Both the position numbers and the translations under genes were made by a program. A stretch of 18,023 bases of DNA from Fumia xinanensis (lineage in GTDB: Bacteria > Bacillota > Clostridia > Oscillospirales > Ruminococcaceae), in the NCBI RefSeq assembly GCF_014384905.1, contig NZ_JACRSV010000008.1, positions 1-18,023 of the forward strand, read 5' to 3'. Shown in pieces: positions 8,101 to 15,800 of this stretch. Position 1 is the first letter of the stretch, and the number at the start of each line of letters is the position of its first letter. The notes under the pieces are model-generated. The model was not told the origin of the DNA. It worked only from the letters and a program-made list of their open reading frames with translations, and ran no database searches.

Positions 8101-8759
8101 TTCCAGGCTATGTCTATCGAGAAAACATCTTAGGAGGCGGCGATTCCTCTATTGGCGGTGGCGGTTCCGGAAATGGAGCGATAATCAAGCCAGAGCCGGA
8201 CGATAAACCTGCGATTGAATACGAATGGGAAAAAATAGACGACGGCTATAAGCTGAAAAATGCAGATGGCGAGTACGTGACTGGATGGGCGAAAGTCGAC
8301 GGAAAATGGTACTATCTCAACGCAGATGGAATCCGTCAAACCGGCTGGCAAAAAGTCCAAAACCAGTGGTATTACCTGAAATCTGACGGTGCCATGGCCA
8401 CTGGCTGGCTCAAGCTCGGAAATACATGGTACTACCTGAAAGCTAGCGGAGTAATGGCAACTGGCTGGCTGCAGGACGGCGGCGTTTGGTACTACCTCTA
8501 CAACTGGGGGGGAATGGCCAATAGCAGCTGGGTTCAGATAGGCGGCGTTTGGTATTACTTTAGAGGCAATGGACACATGATGACCGGCTGGCTGCAGCAA
8601 GGAAACACATGGTACTACCTGAAGGCAAGTGGCGCAATGGCAACAAACTGGAATTGGGTGGAAAACAATTGTTACTACTTTGCAGAGAACGGAAAAATGG
8701 CCGCTAATACCATTATTGATGGATATAAAGTAAACGCCAGCGGTGCCTGGGTTAAATAA
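2148..8759 (+). CDS. Giant secreted F5/8C, Ig-like, DUF4855-like protein with cell-wall-binding repeats
   Basis: This is a complete 2203-residue exported, wall-bound protein. The ATG at 2148 follows AGGAGG (2135-2140). Residues 1-31 are a signal peptide (RKRR, hydrophobic core, cleavage near PVSA). F5/8C-like carbohydrate-binding modules lie near 40-190, 295-461, 575-735, 752-906, 911-1064, 1079-1232, 1245-1412 and 1426-1600. Most show an early LTDG-type motif and end in DEIEV-like strands. Two Ig-like modules (about 201-289 and 476-568) carry YQWYKG and SYYVVITN. Residues about 1627-1985 look like DUF4855, with DTMFDGILLLGL, GYYWLDEQ and IEFEMDG. I infer a TIM-barrel hydrolase fold, with Glu1807 and Glu1894/1896 as candidate acids. 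A Gly-rich linker follows, then about seven aromatic wall-binding repeats (2024-2203). It probably binds and cuts a complex glycan at the cell surface. The substrate is unknown. Architecture is certain and enzymatic role moderately likely. Confidence 0.93.
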   Translation: MKANIRKRRLSMLLSSLLAVTCILGSIPVSAVSPRALIKENIALDCSYEASPSAHASYPDSGGKELTDGNVGINSFYDGKWAGWSGHGTTPVEVTFDLGSVQAFSELEAVTLNNNAAGGIKYPLSIQFDYSVDGTNWIPAVSEEFPSDAPADSVYTYSYVFPEEVEGRYVKLSFPANRWAFFSEVRVIQLREDLTPTAEEPSILEDLPERLEKQEGDSVTLSVDASVSDGGTLSYQWYKGSDPVGDDSSSLTLENLTLDDRGSYYVVITNTKDDLTASATSTTCTLNVAAQQIDANNVISCLPYVTNLRDGNANQGTGDFGDNDDVFRSKLTDGEKAPYGASYSARQFVLMHWPLKEEERVVHISFDFQSLKSFQQINISAWGGESGIHIPSNALIEYQKEDGSWAELYNGALPTADVASHQQLTYLVPGGQSITAKGIRFALTVSSYWICLDEIEVLAEGDGTVPNINPPTEVADKPVFSEDLPVSLIKKVGDKITLSVNATVQDGGTLNYQWYKGSSKIGTNSNTYEIASATEADSGSYYVIVTNAKDGLFNTAESTNCFLTVQDAEDPGPVSDSIIKGLTYITSYRDGDAAQGKGDFHADHPDVGKSRLTDGLKANKWGDTATVGYNAATAKKPLDITFSFGEAKTFQEIQIGAFGGDSGIGMPSDIQIEIKNGGEEWIPLYRGSTVADGPGKRYVFTSLYEADITATDLRFTIGASGSWIFLDEIEVFEKATGQTPFAEMELNFQPKNNNLALGLPYECSYEASPSYPDTNHTELTDGKYATTSYAHSSWVGFLDNSSVNPVDITFDLGKITSFEEIKFNNLRSGSVGIKLFKNIRIQVSNDKENWEELVYYDVPAATVESLYYQYKYTAYEPIRARYVRVSFGFSGWGFVDEIEILAQAEGLADVDNNLALHRSYTSHPDADPAHPDTASLTKLTDGRTGTADITQLAWVGYLAGSGDNEIVVDLGKEASFEQVGASFLNDAGNNVLIPLHVNVSYSSDGSAWKDFAQKTLDPIDSDEPVIYAFKADIASAATGRYVKFSFPASSRVFLDEIGVYAHKVIVADPDEADPMPLDTNDIAIGSTYTTSIAPSSKYPDKGSQLTNGKRANPIYSDGQWVGYQPSSGEEQFTITLDLGASKSFEQVKIGFIESLAQLLNVYIPEDITVEYSDNNSSWTIYQAKTKLERHAGYNVLRFYSDRNPVTARYLKFTMTLQGLTFIDQIEVLKEFVPGVDSSMAPDNVKLKNLVRGSSKVGVSRPADFRNAVEVLTDGLYGVTGSQYDQNWMGFKKSSNELNNHIMVDLDLTAMGSVSKVIVHSRHDSSTGITTPQNLKFYASYNMKTWSYVADFRAVPDENGKIELVWDGAIDGFNASEEGSNAVYTRYIRIEFDTPEDGYVYLDEVQVYGKMGKCFNASLSKGSDGLYNVAAGKSYEVLPFRGSTQHPDIDNLEITDLNFGTESLEDSAWSELNQNEMQGKDYTTRWPMKQIVVDLGDVKTITKTRLQLTGVFNMNFRRPWAVYTYASMDGETWTPLSRNYTGGIWGSGFAAYGWNNTDSSGTDHDQTGGAAMMAARYVRVDVEPWISALVSELEVFGYDGHLEGAAVAENGRLLEEGQEFQHVGESTGDINDLVLCYNGWYGFDAESGRYKGNWNRSDFRPYLTYINDQGKAVDTMFDGILLLGLRSQYKREFMQTNDSEHLREEDWYWYLDKTFGEGGDVDELNEAATIAAQELNDPNYKVKLVVMDPGIYTKFTKFGYLGGDHMLNFQVDADWKYASDWWLSEVERRFNEGNYDHVELAGYYWLDEQYGFGETLWYQKYHQQWIHDHGYKFYWIPMSPANGYLWGHDVGFDAIAFQPGHYFTNAFEPEKKGYLGTGYVENCIGLASYGNMTIEFEMDGATFTDHFKYNQFLDYLNAAQMNGIGEPSVYRVWYQDVKAVLNTAYSGNETVRSLYDYMYQLKNGQYEVQPYISPDDLGDGPRLFEIPGYVYRENILGGGDSSIGGGGSGNGAIIKPEPDDKPAIEYEWEKIDDGYKLKNADGEYVTGWAKVDGKWYYLNADGIRQTGWQKVQNQWYYLKSDGAMATGWLKLGNTWYYLKASGVMATGWLQDGGVWYYLYNWGGMANSSWVQIGGVWYYFRGNGHMMTGWLQQGNTWYYLKASGAMATNWNWVENNCYYFAENGKMAANTIIDGYKVNASGAWVK

Positions 8760-8831
8760 AACTTTTGCATTTCAAAAAATAGCATTCTTCTAATCTCCTT
8801 CCATATATCTCGAGGGTTCTCCAACCTAGAG

Positions 8832-8870
8832 TACTGAAAAGGCCGGTCGTAACGACCGGCCTTTTCAGTA
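8832..8870 (+). terminator. Strong terminator after the 2203-residue protein gene
   Basis: TACTGAAAAGGCCGGTCG pairs perfectly over 18 bp with its complement ending at 8870 around a TAA loop. The stem is symmetrical with A/T ends and may act on both strands. It separates two convergent transcription units. The following 170 bases show no gene. Confidence 0.88.
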
Positions 8871-9040
8871 TATTGTAATAATTTAGGTACAAAACTAAAA
8901 AACTATTACAGCAAAGAGATTCAAGGGCATGTCCCTATATGTTCCTTTGAAAACTGGGGTTTGATAATGGGGTATCAAATAAAGATATATTTTCCATCAA
9001 ATCCAGATTGTATACCGCAAAGATTCGATACATAAAGCAC

Positions 9041-9073
9041 AAAAAACCGCAGGTTCTACACCTGCGGTTTTTT
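9041..9073 (-). terminator. Terminator of the first solute-binding-protein gene
   Basis: AAAAAACCGCAGG (9041-9053) pairs perfectly with CCTGCGGTTTTTT (9061-9073). It sits 8 bases beyond the minus-strand stop and has T-tracts on both strands. Confidence 0.92.
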
Positions 9074-9081
9074 CAGTTACT

Positions 9082-10419
9082 TTATTTGTTAATGGGGTTA
9101 GCGTCTGCAAATTTCTGAACGTCAGCCTGAACTTTTGCAGCAGCCTGATCCAAAGTGTAATCGCTGCCGGGGGTGAAGACTTTGTTCATCTCGTCAGCAA
9201 CAACAGAGAGATACTCGTTGATGTAGTTAGACATGGGGAAACCATCAACGTTAGGATCCTGGAGCATCTGAGCAACCTGTTTTTTCATAGGAGCTGCGGT
9301 ATCGGGCAGATTATCCAAAGCGGATTTTCTGGACAGCAGAGCACCAACATTTTCAAAACCTTTTGCCAGTTCCTGCATATTCTCTTTGTTGGTGATGTAG
9401 GACAGCAATTTCCATCCATCTTCTTTGGAGTTCTTGGAATTGTTGTTCATAGCCCAAACAGTGGTGGTCAAGAACATGGAGCCTTCCAGTTCCGGTTTGC
9501 CATCAGGATAAGGACAATAGGTTACACCATAGTTCATATCGGGACGATATTTAGCGATGGTCTCGAACATGTACTCACCACAGAACTGGAGAGCCAATTT
9601 GTCAGTGATGAAAGGTTCTTCCGCATCTTTACCAAGACCGGTTTTGAAGGTCATCAGTTTATCATAGCCGATAGCATTATAGATATCCAGCTGCCACTGA
9701 TAAGCTGCCTTCATTTCAGGAGTATCAAAAGTGATGGTGTTGGTATCCTCGTCAATCCATTTTGCGCCGAAAGCGACAGGCCACAAAACGTTGTCCAGCC
9801 AAGGATAGTCGGGAATGTAACCAGCACGGGTAATGTTGCCTTTGTCATCGTATGTGGTCAGATTGACTGCCAAGTCAACCAGTTCGCTGATCGTCTTGGG
9901 AGCTTCTACGCCTGCTTCAGCCAAAATGTCTTTGTTGTAATACAGCTCGGAAGAGTTGATGGCAACAGGGATACTGAAAATTTTGCCCTTATAAGTACAT
10001 CTGTCCCAAGCAGCCTGGATGATATCGTCTTTGTCAAACTCAGCATCGTTGTTTACAAAGTCAGTCAAATCAGCGATAATTCCTTCAGTGCCCCACTGTC
10101 CGCAGTGAACCCAGTTGGGCTGGCCAATGTCAGGGCCGGTACCAGAAGACATAGCGGTCATCAATTTTTCAGCGGTTACAGAACCAACTACTTTTACTTC
10201 ATAGTCTGGATTGGCTTCCATGAAGTTGTTAGCAATTTTTAGATAACGCTGATGGTTACTACTTTCGTCAGTGTCCTCTGCACCACCGTGCCAGATAGCG
10301 AGAGCAGTTTTTCCAGTGCTACCGCCGCCTTGTTGGCTGCCGCCATCGTTGCCACACCCGGCCATAAGCGAACCAGCCATGGTGCAGACGAGCAAGCCTG
10401 CAATAATTTTTTTGAGCAT
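9082..10419 (-). CDS. ABC-type sugar solute-binding lipoprotein, copy 1
   Basis: This 445-residue protein captures a ligand, most likely a sugar or oligosaccharide, on the outer face of the membrane for an ABC importer. Residues 1-22 are a lipoprotein signal (MLKKIIAGLL, then SLMAGC with Cys22 as the lipidated residue), followed by a Gly/Ser/Gln-rich tether. The body has features of the family 1 extracellular binding proteins: LAIWHGGAEDT, NNFMEANPDYEVKV, SSGTGPDIGQPNW, INSSELYYNKDILAEAG, CGEYMFETIAKY. Length fits the family. The start is fixed by AAAGGGG nine bases upstream and by the homologous start of copy 2. It has its own terminator and an upstream promoter-like site, and no permease or ATPase gene adjoins it. 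The ligand is not known. Proximity to large glycan-binding surface proteins suggests released oligosaccharides. Confidence 0.92.
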   Translation of the reverse strand: MLKKIIAGLLVCTMAGSLMAGCGNDGGSQQGGGSTGKTALAIWHGGAEDTDESSNHQRYLKIANNFMEANPDYEVKVVGSVTAEKLMTAMSSGTGPDIGQPNWVHCGQWGTEGIIADLTDFVNNDAEFDKDDIIQAAWDRCTYKGKIFSIPVAINSSELYYNKDILAEAGVEAPKTISELVDLAVNLTTYDDKGNITRAGYIPDYPWLDNVLWPVAFGAKWIDEDTNTITFDTPEMKAAYQWQLDIYNAIGYDKLMTFKTGLGKDAEEPFITDKLALQFCGEYMFETIAKYRPDMNYGVTYCPYPDGKPELEGSMFLTTTVWAMNNNSKNSKEDGWKLLSYITNKENMQELAKGFENVGALLSRKSALDNLPDTAAPMKKQVAQMLQDPNVDGFPMSNYINEYLSVVADEMNKVFTPGSDYTLDQAAAKVQADVQKFADANPINK

Positions 10420-10448
10420 TAATAAAACCCCTTTCTAAACATGTGCAA

Positions 10449-10495
10449 TGATAAAAACGTGTATATAGATCTAAAAACGTTCATAGTCTATATAC
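10449..10495. repeat. Direct and inverted repeats in the leader of the first binding-protein gene
   Basis: TAAAAACGT occurs at 10452-10460 and 10472-10480, exactly 20 bases (about two helical turns) apart. GTATATAGA (10461-10469) and TCTATATAC (10487-10495) form a 9-bp inverted repeat that would fold at the 5' end of the predicted transcript. The 12-mer TGATAAAAACGT (10449-10460) recurs in reverse orientation at 12671-12682. Possible regulator sites or an RNA stem-loop. Confidence 0.4.
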
Positions 10496-10504
10496 AATAA
10501 ATAT

Positions 10505-10532
10505 ATTATATCGGATAAATAAAAAAACGAAA
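10505..10532 (-). promoter_or_regulatory. Possible promoter of the first binding-protein gene
   Basis: The minus-strand -10 TATAAT (10505-10510) is perfect. The best -35 is TTTCGT, 16 bases upstream, and is weak, so an activator may be needed. The rest of the gap 10533-10793 holds an isolated TTTTACTCAA near 10560 and no gene. Confidence 0.45.
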
Positions 10533-10793
10533 TGGTTTTATTTTAATTTTATGCATTTATTTTTACTCAAAGCATATTCTTTCCACCGTAACAAAATATA
10601 TGTGGGAGAATATATACTCATATCTGCTCGAACGCTCGACTTTATAGTCACTATTTCAATTTATTTGGAAATAATTATATAAAAGTTTTGCAGAGAGCAA
10701 AAATCCAAATTACAATTATATTAAATCTAAGTTTCGTAATCAGTGTTCTGGTTATTCGACAGCATAAGCGCCCGCTCTATCCCATGCAATGCA

Positions 10794-10825
10794 AAACACC
10801 GCAGGTTAATCTACCTGCGGTGTTT
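10794..10825 (-). terminator. Terminator of the second solute-binding-protein gene
   Basis: AAACACCGCAGGT (10794-10806) pairs with ACCTGCGGTGTTT (10813-10825) around six bases. It lies 22 bases beyond the stop and is closely related to the stem at 9041-9073, so gene and terminator probably duplicated together. The T-run is short. Confidence 0.82.
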
Positions 10826-10847
10826 GTTATCTTTTATTTAGATAACT

Positions 10848-12182
10848 TTAGTTAACGGGGTTAGCGTCTGCAAATTTCTGAACGTCAGCCTGAACTTTTG
10901 CAGCAGCCTGATCCAAGGAGTAATCGCTGCCGGGAGTAAAGACTTTGTTCATCTCGTCAGCAACAACAGAGAGATACTCGTTGATGTAGTTAGACATGGG
11001 GAAACCATCAACGTTAGGATCCTGAAGCATTTGAGCAACTTGTTTTTTCAGAGGAGCTACACTATCGGAATCGGCCAGGCTATCCAAAGCGGATTTTCTG
11101 GAGAGGAGAGCACCAACGTCTTCAAAACCGCCAGCCATCTCTTTCATATTCTCTTTGTTGGTGAGATAAGACAACAGTTTCCAACCGTCTTCTTTAGAAT
11201 TTTTTGATTTGTTGTTCAACGTCCAAACGCCGACAGTCACAAACATGGAGCCTTCCAGTTCCGGTTTGCCATCAGGATAAGGACAATAGGTTACACCATA
11301 GTTCATGTCGGGACGGTATTTTGCGATATTTTCGAACATCCACTCGCCGCAGAACTGGAGAGCCAGCTTATCAACCAAGAAAGGCTCTTCTGCATCGGTG
11401 CCCAGACCAGTTTTGAAAGTCATCAGTTTATCATAGCCGATAGCATTATAGATATCCAGCTGCCACTGATAAGCTGCCTTCATTTCAGGAGTATCAAAAG
11501 TGATGGTGTTGGTATCCTCGTCAATCCATTTTGCGCCGAAAGCGACAGGCCACAAAACGTTATCCAACCAAGGATAGTCGGGAATGTAACCGGCACGAGT
11601 AATGTTGCCCTTGTCATCGTATGTGGTCAAATTAATCGCCAAATCAACCAATTCGCTGATGGTTTTGGGAGCTTCTACGCCTGCTTCAGCCAAAATGTCT
11701 TTGTTGTAATACAGCTCAGAAGAGTTGATGCTGGTAGGGATACTATAGATTTTGCCTTTATAAGTACATCTGTCCCAAGCAGCAGGAATAATGTCGTCTT
11801 TGTCAAACTCTGCATCATTGTTTACAAAGTCAGTCAAATCAGCGATAATTCCTTCAGTGCCCCACTGTCCGCAGTGAACCCAGTTGGGCTGGCCAATGTC
11901 AGGGCCGGTACCAGAAGACATAGCGGTCATCAATTTTTCAGCGGTAACAGAACCGATTACCTTTACTTCGTAGTCCGGATTGGCTTCCATAAAACTGTCG
12001 GCCATTTTCAGATAACGCTGATGGTTACTGGTCGCTTCAGTGTCTTCCGCGCCGCCGTGCCAAACGGAAAGAGCAATTTTTCCGGAATTACTCCCGCCGT
12101 TGCCGCCATTGTTGCCGCACCCGGCCATAAGTGAACCAGCCATGGTGCAGACAAGCAAGCCTGCAATGATTTTTTTGAGCAT
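10848..12182 (-). CDS. ABC-type sugar solute-binding lipoprotein, copy 2
   Basis: A 444-residue paralogue of the protein at 9082-10419, roughly 90% identical by eye. Its lipoprotein signal also ends SLMAGC, with Cys22 lipidated, and it has a shorter Gly/Asn/Ser tether. I start it at 12182, not at the in-frame ATG at 12212: AAAGGGG lies just before 12182, the protein then begins MLKKIIAGLL exactly like copy 1, and ten extra residues would spoil the signal peptide. Differences from copy 1 cluster in places that often line the ligand cleft (YSIPTSINSS against FSIPVAINSS, CGEWMFEN against CGEYMFET, FVTVGVWTLNNKS against FLTTTVWAMNNNS). A related but different sugar ligand is plausible. It has its own strong promoter and terminator. 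No transporter membrane genes are next to it. Confidence 0.92.
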   Translation of the reverse strand: MLKKIIAGLLVCTMAGSLMAGCGNNGGNGGSNSGKIALSVWHGGAEDTEATSNHQRYLKMADSFMEANPDYEVKVIGSVTAEKLMTAMSSGTGPDIGQPNWVHCGQWGTEGIIADLTDFVNNDAEFDKDDIIPAAWDRCTYKGKIYSIPTSINSSELYYNKDILAEAGVEAPKTISELVDLAINLTTYDDKGNITRAGYIPDYPWLDNVLWPVAFGAKWIDEDTNTITFDTPEMKAAYQWQLDIYNAIGYDKLMTFKTGLGTDAEEPFLVDKLALQFCGEWMFENIAKYRPDMNYGVTYCPYPDGKPELEGSMFVTVGVWTLNNKSKNSKEDGWKLLSYLTNKENMKEMAGGFEDVGALLSRKSALDSLADSDSVAPLKKQVAQMLQDPNVDGFPMSNYINEYLSVVADEMNKVFTPGSDYSLDQAAAKVQADVQKFADANPVN

Positions 12183-12250
12183 TAATAAAACCCCTTTCAA
12201 TAACATGTACATCTCACATTCTACATAGAATATACATAACTTTTATCTAT

Positions 12251-12279
12251 ATTATATATTAAAATGAGCAAAAATGCAA
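12251..12279 (-). promoter_or_regulatory. Promoter of the second binding-protein gene
   Basis: On the minus strand TTGCAT (12274-12279), 17 bases, TATAAT (12251-12256). The leader is about 65 bases and holds a small inverted repeat, ATTCTA/TAGAAT (12218-12231). Confidence 0.72.
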
Positions 12280-12773
12280 TACTTTTATTATAAAAAAATT
12301 AATACTCATATTGGTTGCTTGCACAAAAAAGAAAATTCGAACTAATCAAAAATTTTTGTGGACTGTTAGGAACGCAGATTAAAAACACACAATCTTCTGC
12401 ATTTTAATGCGGCATTACTTACTTGTCAGCCTAAAAAATGATTTGGTATAACTTCCTTAATAATATAAAGCAGTTGTTTTGGAGAAATTGGCACTGTTGT
12501 AAATTATGATAATTTAACCATACCTTTTATGTAATTATTGGCAATTAAAATATACCCTATTACAAAATTTTTCATCCGCAGGAAGTAAATACTTTCTTGT
12601 GTTTAGTTGAAGGCCAAATAGCATTAAGCCGTTAGCAAAGGTACTTTTGTAAGAAAAAAGCTCAAAAAGAACGTTTTTATCAAAATGCGTTAAATATATT
12701 ACGATAATCTTGAGGTTTCATATCCTTTGATTGCTGAATGTAAAACCCAAACCAAAATGTAAAATTAAAACTC
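12280..12773. other. AT-rich divergent intergenic region without a gene
   Basis: No convincing coding sequence or RNA gene is visible on either strand. The region separates the minus-strand binding-protein gene from the plus-strand surface-protein gene and presumably holds control sites for both. It contains ACGTTTTTATCA at 12671-12682, the reverse complement of the 12-mer in the leader of the first binding-protein gene, and a short palindrome GCATTTTAATGC near 12400. The size and low GC could also mean a decayed gene, but I see no recognisable remnant. Confidence 0.45.
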
Positions 12774-12801
12774 TTCCCAGTTTTTTTAATATCATTATAA
12801 T
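12774..12801 (+). promoter_or_regulatory. Possible promoter of the surface-protein gene at 12893
   Basis: TATAAT (12796-12801) with a weak TTCCCA 16 bases upstream. The predicted leader is about 85 bases. The gene itself has AAAGGAGA (12879-12886) seven bases before its ATG. Confidence 0.4.
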
Positions 12802-12892
12802 AAAAGTGTAACATTTGTATAGTCAGCGGGACTTTCTAGGATTATACAGATTTATATTAGGAGATTATTTTTAAAAGCAAAGGAGATTGAGT

Positions 12893-15800
12893 ATGCTACA
12901 AAAACCATTTAAGCGGCGTTTAGCTTCTTGCTTATGCGCACTGCTTGCGGCAACCTGTGTTTTAAGCAGTTTGCCCGTAGGTGCTGTATCTGGAAGCGAC
13001 GGCGGTTATGCAGCGTTTGCAGCGACAGGGGAGACTGTCAACTGGGCGCAGGGAAAGCCTTATACTTTGGATATTCCCAGTGAAAATTATCATGGGGAAC
13101 GTTTAGATGACGGCGTGAAATTGACAGATGGGACGGCTACCGCTGATTACGATGGGACTCTTGTCGGCTGGAAAGATACCACAGAAGCCACTTTTGAGGT
13201 GGATCTTGGAAAGGCTAGAGAGGTCTCCCAGATTGTTGTTGCCGGCTATGATAACAACGACTGGGGAATTCGTAATCCCAACAAGATCAAAGTAGAATAT
13301 TATGACGAAGCCACTGGCGAATGGACTGCCGCTGGTGAGGACACTTTTGAGAGAACCTATGACGGATTGAACGCCGGTCCTTACGAGCTGCCGGTAAATG
13401 TTGCGTTTAACGCACAAAAAGTTAGGGCGATTATATCCAAAGATGCTGAGAGCACTTGGGCTATGATCGGCGAAGTCCGTGTTTTGGGTACCGCTAGTTC
13501 TGATGTCGCAGGAATTCCTGTGATCACCACTAACCTGTCCTCTGAAAAGTCGGCCAGAGTCGGTGATGCGGTAGAGTTTTTCGTCGAAGCGGAAGGCAAC
13601 GGCGAATTGAGCTACCAGTGGTATCAGGACGGCGAAGTGATTGAAGGCGCTACCGAGGATACATATTATATTGAAAGCGCTATTGTTGCAGACAGCGGTG
13701 CGTATACTGTTGTTGTCACCAACACAGTGGGCGATGCTTTTGAAACTGTTACCAGCCGAGCCTGTCAATTGACTGTAAAAGACACTCACGCTGTAAACAT
13801 CCTGCAGGGCGTTCCCGCCACTACCTCGATGCATTATGGCGATCCCAATGCGGGCAATGAAGCAGATTTTGGCCATTTCCACGGTTCCGAAGGAAACTAT
13901 ATTAACAATGGCGACGAGTATGACGCGTTGGCCATTATCACCAATGGCATCAAAGCAGACGATGCTATGAGCAAAGAAGCTGCTCGTTACAACAAAAACT
14001 ACAATGATTTGATGTATGCTGACCTGACCTTTGATTTGGGTTCGGTAAAGGAATTTGCTCAGTTGAACATCAGCGCTCTGGCTGACGCCGGAAAAGGTAT
14101 TGCCAGACCCAGCAGACTTCAGATTCTCATTTCCAATGACGAAGGCCAGACCAAAGAATGGGAAATCATTTACGACGCTCCTCTCGATTCTCAGGGCGGC
14201 AACAAAGAATATGTCTTTGCGACTGCAAATGATAAAACTTTCTCCAGCCGCTATGTAAAACTCAATATTTTCTTTGGCGGCGCTACTTGGATCTCTATTG
14301 ATGAAATCGAGCTCTACAACGAGACTACCGGCGATATCCCAGATGGTACGATTGGATCCGTCGAAGGCGAAGAGCCGGAGGATGAGGGGAATAATCTGGC
14401 GGCTCAAAAGCCTTATACTATCAATGTTCCCATTCAAAATGATGACCAGTTCACTAGATTGACCGATGGAATCGCTGGTTACGTGGATCAATCTGGTTAC
14501 GACGGCAACTGGGCTAGGATTCCCGGCACTAATCCTTATATGGATGGCGAGATCATCATCGATTTGGAAGAGACTGTACGCTTCCAGCAGGTCGATATGA
14601 CTTTCCTACATTTTGCGGAGTATGGTATTATATATCCGGAATGGGTGAAAGTTGAGTACTCTACCGATAAGACTAATTGGACTCTCTTCTCTCAGGAAGA
14701 TATCCCTGCGATTTCAGCAGTCTTTAATACCTATGATTACAAGGGGTTCGGCACAGCGGCTGCCGCTCGCTACATCAAGGTGACTCTGCCTACTAAGCAC
14801 TGGGTGTTCTTAGACGAAATCAAGGTCTTGCAGGATAGCACCTCTGTCGAGGAGGGCGAGGCAGAGAAGGATAATTACGATACCAACAATATTGCTTACG
14901 GCGCTACCTATACTCCCGCTTGGAGAGAGCGTGACGGCTATAAGGACAATGGCAAAAAATTGACCGATGGCAGACGCGGACCTTCCAAATACAGTGCTCC
15001 TGAGTGGGTTGGTTTCCACGGATCTGACGGAGGCGAGTTAGGACCGGATGATTTCTATATCATTGTTGACCTGGGCGAGGAAAAGACCTTTGAGCAGGTT
15101 AAATTCGGCACCTTAAAGGAAGGCGCTACCGGTATCCCCTATGCAATTTCCGGACAGGTTGAAACCTCTAATGATGGCTCCAACTGGACTTCTTATCCCA
15201 AAGAAACTTTGGATTTTGGTACAGTGAACGGTGTAGGCCGTTATGTCTTTACCGCAGAAGCTCCGATTTCAGCACGTTATGTAAAAGTGAACATCGGTAT
15301 CGACGGTTCTTGGTGCTTTATTGATGAAATTGAAGTGCTGGCTCAGAAAGATACCCGCGAAGATGCAAACGTAAACCCTGATAACGGTCTTGAGTACAAT
15401 TTGGTTCGTGGATACACAAACTATAACGTCTCTAGAACTCCCGATATCAACAACAGACCCGGTATTCTGACCGACGGTAAATATATGACTGTCGGCAGCA
15501 AATATGACAGGGCGTGGATGGGCTTTAAGTCCAACCGCAATGAGGAACTGAATCATGTGTCTCTGACCTTTGATTTGTATGCTCCTGCCTCTATTTCTGA
15601 GATTATTGTAAGTTCCAAATACGATTTGTCCAATGATCAGACCGTTCCTCAGAATCTCACAATCTATACTTCTCACGATAAGGCCAACTGGTATCTGCTC
15701 AAAGAGTTTGGTGATATCGACCTTCCTGCTTCTGGCGAGACAGTCAAGTTGACTTGGGACGGCGAAGTAGATTCCTTTATGAGCATCTTGCAAGGCGCCA

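Noticed and set aside
8050..8760. Possible CRISPR-like or satellite repeat in the 3' end of the large gene
   Set aside because: The periodicity is explained by the roughly 20-residue wall-binding protein repeats; there are no identical DNA repeats with unique spacers.
12183..12212. Ten-residue N-terminal extension of the second binding protein from an ATG at 12212
   Set aside because: The ribosome-binding site is placed for 12182, and the paralogue starts at the equivalent MLKKIIAGLL.
13103..14491. Long minus-strand open frame of 462 residues
   Set aside because: It lies wholly opposite the well-supported F5/8C gene starting at 12893 and gives low-complexity hydrophobic sequence typical of a complement-strand shadow. 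The frames at 15269-16093 and 16757-17656 are rejected for the same reason.
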